Assembly (NCBI GenBank): GCA_018267315.1
Contig: JAFDYS010000017.1
Coordinates: 33,078 to 97,077 of the forward strand
From: Bacteroidota bacterium
GTDB lineage: Bacteria; Bacteroidota; Bacteroidia; Chitinophagales; UBA10324
Length of the DNA: 64,000 nucleotides
Reading direction: 5' to 3'
Shown here one piece after another: positions 37,883-45,541 of this stretch (the first letter of the stretch is position 1; each line of letters starts with the position of its first letter). The translations under genes and the position numbers were made by a program. Under the pieces are notes generated by a model that saw only the letters and a list, made by a program, of their open reading frames with translations, was not told where the DNA came from and did no database searches.

Positions 37883-38656
37883 TTATGCTTCTCTTTCTTT
37901 TCTTCCTCTGCCGCCGCCTCTTCTTTCGCCCCGCTCACCTCTTTCTCCTCCGCCTCTTCTGCGATCACCGCCGCCACGCTGCGGACGTGCTTCAGTGGTT
38001 TTCTGACCTACGTTGGGCGACAAATCGCGCTTGCCATAAATCTCTCCCCGGCAAATCCACACCTTGATGCCAATCTTTCCATACACAGTCTGAGCTTCTG
38101 CCAAAGCATAATCAATGTCAGCCCGGAAGGTGTGCAGGGGTGTTCTGCCCTGCTTGATTTCTTCACTGCGTGCAATTTCGGCTCCGCCTAAGCGGCCACT
38201 GATGCGAATCTTGATTCCTTCAGCACCCATCCTCATTGCAGAAGCGATGCTCATCTTAATGGCGCGGCGATAGTTGATACGCGCTTCAATTTGCCGTGCA
38301 ATGGTATCAGCCACGATAGCGGCTTCCACTTCGGGACGGCGGATTTCTACAATATTGATCTGAACTTCCTTATCCGTGAGTTGCTTCAACTCTTCCTTGA
38401 TTCGATCCACCTCGCCACCGCCTTTACCGATAATAATGCCGGGACGTGAAGTGTGCACGGTAATGGTAATGCGGTTGAGCGTGCGCTCAATTACAATCTG
38501 CGAAATACCGCCCTTGGCGATACGGGCACGGATGTAATTGCGGATCTTTTCATCACCGTTAAGTTTCTCGGCGAATTCTTTTCCGCCAAACCAGTTAGAC
38601 TCCCATCCTCTGATGATGCCTAACCGGTTACCAATCGGATTTGCTTTTTGTCCCAC
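37883..38656 (-). CDS. rpsC: 30S ribosomal protein S3 with RGG-rich tail
   Basis: 257 residues. The first 220 are normal S3: [24 protein letters not shown], the KH-domain [15 protein letters not shown] segment and the [16 protein letters not shown] signature. The last 35 or so are an Arg/Gly-rich tail ([17 protein letters not shown]) that should be disordered and RNA-binding. The tail is longer than in E. coli S3. Confidence 0.96.
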   Translation of the reverse strand: MGQKANPIGNRLGIIRGWESNWFGGKEFAEKLNGDEKIRNYIRARIAKGGISQIVIERTLNRITITVHTSRPGIIIGKGGGEVDRIKEELKQLTDKEVQINIVEIRRPEVEAAIVADTIARQIEARINYRRAIKMSIASAMRMGAEGIKIRISGRLGGAEIARSEEIKQGRTPLHTFRADIDYALAEAQTVYGKIGIKVWICRGEIYGKRDLSPNVGQKTTEARPQRGGGDRRRGGGERGERGERRGGGRGRKEREA

Positions 38657-38698
38657 GTAGTTGAAAATTAGTTTTTGATTTCTGGTTTTCTGTACATC

Positions 38699-39196
38699 TT
38701 ATGATTCTGCCGCAGCTGTTTCCTCTGCTTTTTTCTTCTTCGTTTTTTTCTTCGGCGCTTCTTCGGTTGTTTCCGGTGCGGTGGCAACCGGAGCATCAGC
38801 CACAGGCGTTTCCGCTTTCGCTTCTGCTGCGGGTTTTTCCTGCTGCATCAGCACTTTGGAATCAACCACCAGGGTGATGTGATTCGAGCGCTTGCGGATT
38901 TTGTAGGCACGTCCATGGGGGGCAGGCAACCATCTCTTCAAGGTAGTGCCACCGTCCACCAGCAAGGTCCTTACGATGAGTTGAGCATCTTCCACCCGCA
39001 ATCCTTCATTCTTTTTTTCCCAGTTGTCAATGGCTGACAACAACAGTTTGTACATCGGTTTTGCCCCGTGTTTACTGCTGTGCTGCAAAATGTCGAGTGC
39101 CAGGTTCACATCCTTGCCGCGAACCATATCCGCCACGTACCGCATTTTTCTCGGTGAGGTAGGATAGTTTTTCAAACGTGCTGCCGCTTCTGCCAT
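38699..39196 (-). CDS. rplV: 50S ribosomal protein L22 with long tail
   Basis: 165 residues. Residues 1-117 are normal L22 ([40 protein letters not shown]). The last 45 or so form an Ala/Glu/Thr/Lys tail ([20 protein letters not shown]) absent from E. coli L22. L22 lines the exit tunnel, so the tail probably lies on the ribosome surface. Confidence 0.96.
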   Translation of the reverse strand: MAEAAARLKNYPTSPRKMRYVADMVRGKDVNLALDILQHSSKHGAKPMYKLLLSAIDNWEKKNEGLRVEDAQLIVRTLLVDGGTTLKRWLPAPHGRAYKIRKRSNHITLVVDSKVLMQQEKPAAEAKAETPVADAPVATAPETTEEAPKKKTKKKKAEETAAAES

Positions 39197-39208
39197 GATT
39201 CAAAATAT

Positions 39209-39490
39209 TTATTTGGTTGCTGCCTCTACTTTCTTTGATGAATGTCCTTTGAAGTTTCTCGTAGGAGCGAACTCGCCGAGTTTGTGACCCACCATGTTTT
39301 CGCTCACATAAATCGGGATGAATTTGTTGCCGTTATGCACCGCGAAGGTGTGCCCTACAAAATCAGGTGTAATGGTGGATCTGCGCGACCAGGTTTTCAC
39401 CACGCTCTTCTTGCTTGATTGATTCATTTTATCAACCTTTTTTTGAAGAGAGTGCTCGACGTAAGGTCCTTTTTTTATGCTTCTAGACAT
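39209..39490 (-). CDS. rpsS: 30S ribosomal protein S19
   Basis: 93 residues. [43 protein letters not shown] and [17 protein letters not shown] are diagnostic. Head of the 30S subunit, with S13. Confidence 0.97.
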   Translation of the reverse strand: MSRSIKKGPYVEHSLQKKVDKMNQSSKKSVVKTWSRRSTITPDFVGHTFAVHNGNKFIPIYVSENMVGHKLGEFAPTRNFKGHSSKKVEAATK

Positions 39491-39525
39491 GGTATGATCT
39501 GTCGTGTTATGCTAATCGTGAATCT

Positions 39526-40353
39526 TTATTTCTTCGGCCTTCTGCTAATGATGTATTTGTTTGACGGATTCTTCGGATGCCGCGTCTTCAGCCCCTTCGC
39601 ATACTTACCCGTGCGTGAACGCGGATGACCTCCTGATGCTTTTCCTTCGCCACCACCCATCGGGTGATCTACCGGGTTCATAGCCACGCCACGGTTTCTC
39701 GGGCGAATTCCTTTCCACCGGTTTCTGCCTGCTTTGCCCGCCATCTCAGTATTGTGATCCGAATTGGAAGCGGAACCTACGGTGGCCATACAGGTTGAGA
39801 GAATTCTTCTCAACTCGCCTGATGGCAATTTCACCACGGCATATTTATCTTCTTTGTTTGTCAGCTGTGCGGCGCTTCCGGCACTGCGTGCCATTTCACC
39901 GCCCTGGCCGGGATGCAATTCAATGTTGTGAATGATGGTACCCAGCGGAATGTCTTTCAAAGGAAGGGCATTGCCGATTTCAGGAGGCGCATCAGGACCC
40001 GCCATAATGGTTTGTCCTACTTTCAATCCCTGCGGTGCCAGGATGTATCGCTTCTCACCATCTTTATAATGAATGAGGGAAATGAAACAGGTGCGGTTCG
40101 GATCGTATTCAATAGTCTTCACAATCCCCGGGACACCCATCTTGTTTCTTTTAAAATCAATGAGTCGATATTGCTTCTTATGTCCGCCGCCGATATATCG
40201 CATGGCACGATGTCCCTGATTGTTTCTTCCTCCGGTTTTCTTCATCGGAGCAAGCAAACTTTTTTCAGGCCGGTTCTCGGTAAGTTCCGCGAATGAATTC
40301 ACGATCCTGAAGCGGGTGCCGGGAGTTACCGGGTTATATTTTCTGGTTGCCAT
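39526..40353 (-). CDS. rplB: 50S ribosomal protein L2
   Basis: 275 residues. [28 protein letters not shown], the catalytic-centre-proximal His in [22 protein letters not shown] and a Lys/Arg-rich end. Needed for subunit joining and peptidyl transfer. Confidence 0.97.
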   Translation of the reverse strand: MATRKYNPVTPGTRFRIVNSFAELTENRPEKSLLAPMKKTGGRNNQGHRAMRYIGGGHKKQYRLIDFKRNKMGVPGIVKTIEYDPNRTCFISLIHYKDGEKRYILAPQGLKVGQTIMAGPDAPPEIGNALPLKDIPLGTIIHNIELHPGQGGEMARSAGSAAQLTNKEDKYAVVKLPSGELRRILSTCMATVGSASNSDHNTEMAGKAGRNRWKGIRPRNRGVAMNPVDHPMGGGEGKASGGHPRSRTGKYAKGLKTRHPKNPSNKYIISRRPKK

Positions 40354-40403
40354 CGCTGCTATCCGTTAATCGTTAAGTGTTATTAATTAGTAGTATTCGC
40401 TTT

Positions 40404-40697
40404 CTAAACATTTGCGTAAAAATCAATGGTCTCACCTTTGGCCAGCGTCACGTACGCTTTCTTGTAAGATGATTTCATACCCCGAGTCATTCCTTTTCTG
40501 GTGTACCGAACTTTCGCTTTACCGGGAATTACTGCGGTATCCACTGATTTCACTGTTACACCGTACATTTTCTCCACTGCACTTTTGATTTCAATCTTGT
40601 TGGCATCCTTGTCCACCACAAATCCCACCTTGTTCAACTTTTGATTGAGGTTATTGAGTTTTTCAGAGATCAGCGGACGGATCAGTATGTCGCTCAT
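40404..40697 (-). CDS. rplW: 50S ribosomal protein L23
   Basis: 97 residues. DILIRPLISEKLNNLNQKLNKVGFVVDKDANKIEIKSAVEKMYGV is typical. Docking site for trigger factor and SRP at the tunnel exit. Confidence 0.96.
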   Translation of the reverse strand: MSDILIRPLISEKLNNLNQKLNKVGFVVDKDANKIEIKSAVEKMYGVTVKSVDTAVIPGKAKVRYTRKGMTRGMKSSYKKAYVTLAKGETIDFYANV

Positions 40698-40723
40698 GTT
40701 GATGTTTCAGTTTTGGTTACCGA

Positions 40724-41341
40724 TTAGTTTTCAAAATTTTTCAGGCTTCCTTCAGTAAGCAGAAGCGACTTACAGTTCAAAATGTCGTAGGTATTCAAAT
40801 CTGAGGCGCGCGTTACGCGGCTGTTCGAAACATTACGGCTGGCCAAGCGGAGATTCTTATCTGCCTCCCCAACCACCACGAGCGTTTTTGATTTTGAAAC
40901 ACCCAGGTTCTTCAGGATCTGGAAGTAGTTCTTCGTCTTGTTATCGTCGAGCTTAAAATCTTCCACCACGGCAATCGCATTGTCTTTTGCTTTGTAGGTA
41001 AGCGCTGACTTCTTTGCGAGGTCTTTCACTTTCTTATTCAGTTTGAAACTGTAATCACGGGGTTTGGGTCCGAAAATTCTTCCGCCGCCGGGATACAAGG
41101 GGTTTTTGATGGATCCTTTGCGTGATCCGCCGGTGCCTTTCTGACGGTGTAGTTTTCTGGTTGATCCGGAAACTTCTGATTTCTCCTTAGTCTTATGTGT
41201 GCCCTGCCGCTGATTGGCCTGATATTGCTTTACAGCAAGGTAAATGGCGTGATCATTCGGTTCAATTCCGAAAACGGTTTCCGGGAGGTCCACTGTTCTG
41301 CCGGCCTTGCTGCCATCGGTTTTCAAAACATCAACTTTCAT
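40724..41341 (-). CDS. rplD: 50S ribosomal protein L4
   Basis: 205 residues. The tunnel-loop segment [38 protein letters not shown] is diagnostic. In E. coli L4 represses its own operon; no such leader structure was identified here. Confidence 0.97.
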   Translation of the reverse strand: MKVDVLKTDGSKAGRTVDLPETVFGIEPNDHAIYLAVKQYQANQRQGTHKTKEKSEVSGSTRKLHRQKGTGGSRKGSIKNPLYPGGGRIFGPKPRDYSFKLNKKVKDLAKKSALTYKAKDNAIAVVEDFKLDDNKTKNYFQILKNLGVSKSKTLVVVGEADKNLRLASRNVSNSRVTRASDLNTYDILNCKSLLLTEGSLKNFEN

Positions 41342-41372
41342 GATTGTCCTTTATTTATTGTATTGAACCGAA

Positions 41373-41990
41373 TTAGTTTTTGATGATTACGTAGGAACCG
41401 TTAGCACCGGGAATGCAGCCGTTCACTACAAGCAGATTCTGCTCGGGATACACCTTCATCACTTTCACGTTGCGCATCTTCACGGTTTTGCCCCCGTCAC
41501 GGCCACCCATGCGCATGCCTTTCATAACCCGGGACGCATCCGATGAGTTACCGAGTGAACCCGGGGCTCTGTTTCTATCATGCTGACCGTGAGTTTTCCA
41601 TCCCACACCATGAAAACCATGGCGCTTCACTACGCCCTGGAATCCTCTTCCTTTGGAGGTGCCTGTGATATTTACCCGGTCGCCTTCTTTAAATATCTCG
41701 ACGGTAACCGTGTCGCCGGCTTTTTTCTCTTCCGGGAAATCCCTGATTTCGGCCACTTCTCTCTTAGGAGGGGTGTTCGACTTGGCAAAGTGCTTAATGA
41801 GCGGTTTGGAAGTGTTCTTTTCCTTCTTGGCATCAAATCCAAGCTGTATGGCATTATAGCCATCACTGTCTTCCGTCTTTACCTGCGTAACCACGCAAGG
41901 GCCGGCTTCAATGAGTGTGCAGGCAATATTTTTGCCCTGCTCATCAAAGTAGCTGGTCATTCCGACTTTTTTACCAATAATTCCTTTCAC
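41373..41990 (-). CDS. rplC: 50S ribosomal protein L3
   Basis: 205 residues. [32 protein letters not shown] and the signature [38 protein letters not shown] are clear. Early-assembly 50S protein. Confidence 0.97.
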   Translation of the reverse strand: MKGIIGKKVGMTSYFDEQGKNIACTLIEAGPCVVTQVKTEDSDGYNAIQLGFDAKKEKNTSKPLIKHFAKSNTPPKREVAEIRDFPEEKKAGDTVTVEIFKEGDRVNITGTSKGRGFQGVVKRHGFHGVGWKTHGQHDRNRAPGSLGNSSDASRVMKGMRMGGRDGGKTVKMRNVKVMKVYPEQNLLVVNGCIPGANGSYVIIKN

Positions 41991-42009
41991 TTGCAGTGTT
42001 GGTTTTTGG

Positions 42010-42315
42010 TTATCCCTTTATACTAATCTCAACACCGCTGGGCAGTTCTAATTTGCTCAGCGCATCCACCGTTTTGGATGATGAGGTATAGATGTCAAGC
42101 AATCGCTTGTATGTGCACAGTTTGAATTGCTCACGGGCCTTCTTGTTCACATGCGGTGAACGCAAGACGGTGAAAATTTTCTGCTCGGTGGGGAGCGGGA
42201 TGGGTCCTGCCACCACTGCACCGGTGCTTCTTACGGTTTTCACAATCTTCTCGCAACTTTTGTCTACTAAGTTGTGGTCATAGGAGAGCAACTTGATTCT
42301 GATTCGCTGTGCCAT
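42010..42315 (-). CDS. rpsJ: 30S ribosomal protein S10
   Basis: 101 residues. [33 protein letters not shown] and [28 protein letters not shown] are diagnostic. First gene of the operon. rpsL, rpsG and fusA, which often precede it, are not here; the region upstream belongs to the opposite strand. Confidence 0.97.
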   Translation of the reverse strand: MAQRIRIKLLSYDHNLVDKSCEKIVKTVRSTGAVVAGPIPLPTEQKIFTVLRSPHVNKKAREQFKLCTYKRLLDIYTSSSKTVDALSKLELPSGVEISIKG

Positions 42316-42343
42316 TAAGTCAAAGAGCTTTTAAAAGGGACGG

Positions 42344-42374
42344 CAAAAGTATGTCCCCGAATCCGTATTTCCAA
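42344..42374 (-). promoter_or_regulatory. Promoter of the S10-spc-alpha operon (TTGG-N19-TACTTTTG)
   Basis: On the minus strand TTGG (42371-42374) is followed after exactly 19 bases by TACTTTTG (42344-42351), a full -7 match. The rpsJ ATG is 28 bases further on. It lies back to back with operator A at 42429-42448 on the other strand. Confidence 0.7.
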
Positions 42375-42428
42375 CTGGCTTGCAAAGATATTTACGGCTT
42401 CCGCCCGCCCCCTTTTCACCAACTCACT

Positions 42429-42476
42429 TTCACCACATTAGGGGATTGCATGAAAACCGGCTTGCCGGTCACTTTG
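42429..42476 (+). promoter_or_regulatory. Operator-promoter A of the shared-motif regulon
   Basis: The 20-mer TTCACCACATTAGGGGATTG (42429-42448) is followed after 20 bases by TCACTTTG (42469-42476). The same arrangement occurs at four other places within 5.4 kb. The spacer here also holds a 14-bp perfect palindrome (ACCGGC-TT-GCCGGT, 42456-42469) that the other four lack. It precedes the pseudo-receiver LuxR gene. Confidence 0.65.
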
Positions 42477-42492
42477 CGGGGCAATGAAATCA

Positions 42493-43059
42493 ATGATCCG
42501 CATCTGTTTGTTCTTTCAGGAAAGAAGCATGTCAAACATGCTCCGGCAGTTTTTTGAATCGCAACCCGATTGCGTAGTGACCGCTTTCTTTTCTGACGGA
42601 AATTTTCCTGTGCGCGACATCGTAGCCGCACGCCCTCATCTGGTGATTATTCAAAATACGGTGATCAATGAAGTGAAGCGAACCACGCTTCAACGGTTTT
42701 TCCCTAATACCATCATCGCCTCCTGGGTTGACTCACGAATTGATCAGGCCAGGATGAATGAACTGGTGACGATTGCAAAACAAAAAGTGATCACTGAATT
42801 TCAATTCGACAGACCTGACGGACAACATCGGGCAGGGAAGCAACTTTCTCCGATTCGCTTTATTAATAATCTAACCGGCAAGGAACGGCAGGTGTTGCAA
42901 CTACTGGCAGAGGGACATACCTATCCATCAGTCTGCGGTGAATTGCTCATCAGTTATGAAACCCTGCGTACGCATGTGCAGCATATTTATTCGAAACTTG
43001 GTGTGAAGCGCGTGAATGAGGCAGTGGCAAAAGCAAGGAAGGAGAAACTGGTAAGGTAG
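42493..43059 (+). CDS. LuxR-family regulator with degenerate receiver domain
   Basis: 188 residues from ATG 42493. A second ATG 9 bases upstream is possible, but 42493 leaves a more normal leader behind the -7 box of promoter A. Residues about 120-180 are a LuxR/GerE helix-turn-helix (LTGKERQVLQLLAEG, LRTHVQHIYSKLGVKRVNEAVAKA). The N-terminal 110 residues look like a CheY-type receiver in pattern, but the acidic pocket is missing (IRICLFFQERS) and the phospho-acceptor strand reads PHLVIIQNTVIN, with no Asp. It should therefore not be activated by phosphorylation in the usual way. It lies behind operator A, so it may regulate itself and the four other motif promoters. Confidence 0.75.
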   Translation: MIRICLFFQERSMSNMLRQFFESQPDCVVTAFFSDGNFPVRDIVAARPHLVIIQNTVINEVKRTTLQRFFPNTIIASWVDSRIDQARMNELVTIAKQKVITEFQFDRPDGQHRAGKQLSPIRFINNLTGKERQVLQLLAEGHTYPSVCGELLISYETLRTHVQHIYSKLGVKRVNEAVAKARKEKLVR

Positions 43060-43230
43060 TACCCTCTATCGGGGATAGTAGCCAAGGTACCCCGTTAAAT
43101 CCTCCAAAAGAATCCCGACTTTAAATAATACCGAATCCATTGTAAGGCAGAAAAGCCGCCCTACGGTTTTACTCAAGCTCACATTTCAAAAACCGTTTTA
43201 AACTATAGGTGCCGATTACTTCACGCACTA

Positions 43231-43279
43231 TTCACCACTTTGAGGGATTGACGAAGCGGGTGCTGCCATCGGAAGTTTG
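43231..43279 (+). promoter_or_regulatory. Operator-promoter B of the shared-motif regulon
   Basis: TTCACCACTTTGAGGGATTG (43231-43250), 21 bases, then GAAGTTTG (43272-43279). It lies 53 bases upstream of the short LuxR HTH gene. The rest of the 43060-43230 spacer shows no gene; a weak partial motif is at 43059-43078. Confidence 0.65.
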
Positions 43280-43303
43280 TGATGTCCTAATTCAAAAACA
43301 TCA

Positions 43304-43504
43304 ATGACCAAGCGACTCACCAAACGGGAACTCGAAGTGCTCGTGCTTACCATGGAAGGATTGGTGTGCAAAGAAGTGGCTGACAAACTCTGCATCAGCA
43401 CCCGCACCGTGGAAACACACTGTTCCAACATTTTTGAAAAACTGGAAGTGCATAATAAGACCTCGGCCGTTTATAAAGCAAGAAAGCTGCAACTCATCAA
43501 ATAA
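43304..43504 (+). CDS. Single-domain LuxR-type HTH protein
   Basis: 66 residues, consisting of the LuxR/GerE DNA-binding domain alone (LTKRELEVLVLTMEGLVCKEVADKL, TRTVETHCSNIFEKLEVHNKTSAVYKA). There is no receiver or sensor domain. It may bind the same sites as the larger LuxR protein upstream and compete with it or pair with it. It could instead be a remnant of a full regulator, but it has its own motif-bearing promoter and a clean start. Confidence 0.75.
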   Translation: MTKRLTKRELEVLVLTMEGLVCKEVADKLCISTRTVETHCSNIFEKLEVHNKTSAVYKARKLQLIK

Positions 43505-43532
43505 GGCATTATGAAAAATGTATTAGGGCAAA

Positions 43533-43581
43533 TTCACCGCTTTTGGGGATTGCGGAGCGGCATCGGCGAAGCATAGGTTTG
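43533..43581 (+). promoter_or_regulatory. Operator-promoter C of the shared-motif regulon
   Basis: TTCACCGCTTTTGGGGATTG (43533-43552), 21 bases, then TAGGTTTG (43574-43581), a full -7 match. Drives the S8 protease and probably the three genes behind it. Leader to the ATG about 30 bases. Confidence 0.7.
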
Positions 43582-43611
43582 TAATCGAATTCAAATCATA
43601 ATCGACATCAC

Positions 43612-44778
43612 ATGCCTAACTTCAAAGGAACAATCGTATCAAATCAATGGGGCAAGAACAACTTCATGCAAATGGAGAAAGGATATTTCACCGCCTTTCC
43701 ATACCCGTTTTCTGCGCCACAAGTACCACGACCTGTTTCGGTTTCTGACCTTGTAATCAGCTCTGGTGAAATTGATGAGCTGAACGGTGTCGATTTCAAA
43801 AATCTGACACACCATTTCTCTGCTGCCCTCATTGATACCGGCGTAACATCGAATCATCCGTTTCTCTCCGGCACCCCCATTCAACTTCTTCATACCACTA
43901 ATGTAAAGGACGGTTCAGCCGATATGCACGGACATGGCACCCATTTGTCAGGGCTCATCAGCGGCACCACTACCGTGACCGGCATGTATCCGGCAGCGCC
44001 CATTACTTCCATCAAGGTGACGGAAGAAGATTCGGGCAGTACCACCTGGAGCGCCATCAGCGAGGCATTGCAGATGGTAATTGATAATATAGGATTTGAT
44101 GGAGAGAAATTCCCTTATCCGGTTTCTGTCGTGAATCTATCGTTCAACTCCATTGACAATATTGAAACGCCCGGCGGTGAATTGTTCGCCCTGCATCAAA
44201 AAATTTTAAAGCTTGAAAGCATGAATATCCCCGTGGTGGTTTCAGCGGGTAACTATTATGATCTGTTTCAGCAATCGTCCGCTAAGCCACCCCAATACGG
44301 ACTCGCCTTTCCGGCACATTATGCTGAAGTAATTTCAGCAGGAAGCGGCGGACAGGATGATAAGCCTGCAACCAAAGTAGCTCGCCAGGAATTGGCCATT
44401 TATTCTCAAAGAATTTCACACCAATATCTTTCAGGAGTAGATGACCAGCGCACTTTTGTAATTGCGCCGACCTATGTAACGGTATCAGCCGGATTGCCCA
44501 CTCCAGGATCTATCAGCAGCAAGTTATTCGGAACAAGTTCAGCAGCAGCTGTAGTGTCCGGACTGATTCTTCATATGCAGGAAACGTATTTCAAAAAACA
44601 TGGAACGCTGCCTACGGTGCAGCAAATCAGGATGGCATTGAAAAAAGGATGCGACCCACTGAATAATACCGTTGCATCAAGCTATGCAACCGGAATTCAC
44701 GCTGCCTGGCGACACACGTTTTTCGATGACCATCAATACCTCTACCTCAACCGTAAAAAAATCATCAGTTCAATATAA
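43612..44778 (+). CDS. S8 (subtilisin-like) serine protease without signal peptide
   Basis: 388 residues. The catalytic triad is complete: Asp about residue 75 in ALIDTGVTSNHPF, His about 108 in MHGHGTHLSG, Ser about 309 in FGTSSAAAVVSG, with the oxyanion Asn in VVSAGNYYD. There is no N-terminal hydrophobic segment and no T9SS tail, unlike most Bacteroidota subtilases, so it is probably cytoplasmic or released by an unusual route. The first 65 residues are not a recognisable propeptide. First gene of a putative four-gene operon with two small proteins (gaps 11 and 22 bases) and a sensor kinase. Targets unknown. Confidence 0.85.
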   Translation: MPNFKGTIVSNQWGKNNFMQMEKGYFTAFPYPFSAPQVPRPVSVSDLVISSGEIDELNGVDFKNLTHHFSAALIDTGVTSNHPFLSGTPIQLLHTTNVKDGSADMHGHGTHLSGLISGTTTVTGMYPAAPITSIKVTEEDSGSTTWSAISEALQMVIDNIGFDGEKFPYPVSVVNLSFNSIDNIETPGGELFALHQKILKLESMNIPVVVSAGNYYDLFQQSSAKPPQYGLAFPAHYAEVISAGSGGQDDKPATKVARQELAIYSQRISHQYLSGVDDQRTFVIAPTYVTVSAGLPTPGSISSKLFGTSSAAAVVSGLILHMQETYFKKHGTLPTVQQIRMALKKGCDPLNNTVASSYATGIHAAWRHTFFDDHQYLYLNRKKIISSI

Positions 44779-44789
44779 AACCATTCATC

Positions 44790-45071
44790 ATGCCTATCAA
44801 CAACAAGCCCTATGTATTCGTAGATGGAACTAACGTGATCGTGTACACCTACAACTCCAATTTTCAGTTAACGAATCACACCACTTCCGGAGATCGCTTG
44901 ACACTGACCATTAGTCCCGGTGGTGCCAACAATCCACTTACAATCACTCAGGCTCAAAGCGGGTACGTTCCCGGAACACACAAAAAAATTACAGTGAAAA
45001 CCGTTTCCGCGACCGGCACATTACTCGGTATGGAAACATCTGATGTTGATCCCCTAACAAATTTTTCATAA
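44790..45071 (+). CDS. Small hypothetical protein, protease partner
   Basis: 93 residues, beta-rich, no signal peptide, no domain recognised. The C-terminal part (ITVKTVSATGTLLGMETSDVD) resembles the C-terminal part of the 130-residue product next door (IVIEVRDSAGNLKGKSTTNT) in spacing of hydrophobic, Gly and acidic residues, which suggests the two are distant relatives. Its place between a protease and a second small protein makes it a candidate substrate, inhibitor or scaffold (inference). Confidence 0.65.
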   Translation: MPINNKPYVFVDGTNVIVYTYNSNFQLTNHTTSGDRLTLTISPGGANNPLTITQAQSGYVPGTHKKITVKTVSATGTLLGMETSDVDPLTNFS

Positions 45072-45093
45072 CCAATTATTAAACTCCTCAACC

Positions 45094-45486
45094 ATGGCAT
45101 TGCCACTACAGAAACCATTTACCTATCTTAGATTCGATTCCACCACCGGTATCTACAAATCCTGCTTCGTCGTGCAACTAAATAACAATTACCGGGTGGT
45201 TGCTCAGTCACCGGCGGATGACCCGGCAAGCCGTACCCGAACATTGCGCTTCATTATTCAAAACAATGGCGGGCCGGTCAATGGATTTAACGATGTAACG
45301 TTTGACAACAACCCCAATGACCCGCAGAATCCGTTTGACCCGACGGCGATTGATAACATCGTGATTGAGGTGCGCGACAGCGCAGGAAATCTAAAAGGCA
45401 AATCCACCACCAACACCAATGAAGCCGACGCCTCAGGCGGCGGTGATGATCTGCTGTCACGGTATAACAGACTCACGCAACCTTAA
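45094..45486 (+). CDS. Small hypothetical protein, protease partner
   Basis: 130 residues, acidic, Asn/Asp-rich (FDNNPNDPQNPFDPTAIDN), no signal peptide, no domain recognised. Shares a C-terminal pattern with the preceding 93-residue product, then ends in a Gly/Asp-rich segment (ADASGGGDDLLSRYNRL). Followed after 55 bases by the sensor kinase. Function unknown. Confidence 0.65.
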   Translation: MALPLQKPFTYLRFDSTTGIYKSCFVVQLNNNYRVVAQSPADDPASRTRTLRFIIQNNGGPVNGFNDVTFDNNPNDPQNPFDPTAIDNIVIEVRDSAGNLKGKSTTNTNEADASGGGDDLLSRYNRLTQP

Positions 45487-45541
45487 TGGTTTATTTCATG
45501 GCTATAATGCAACTATAGAACATGATGATTAAATTTATGGT

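Noticed and set aside
43059..43078. Possible sixth copy of the LuxR-regulon operator (GTACCCTCTATCGGGGATAG)
   Set aside because: It matches only part of the consensus, ends in ATAG and not ATTG, and has no TTTG octamer 20-21 bases downstream and no gene start close by.
43612..45486. Bacterial gasdermin-protease defence pair
   Set aside because: The two small proteins are too short for gasdermins and show no palmitoylated N-terminal Cys or pore-domain pattern.
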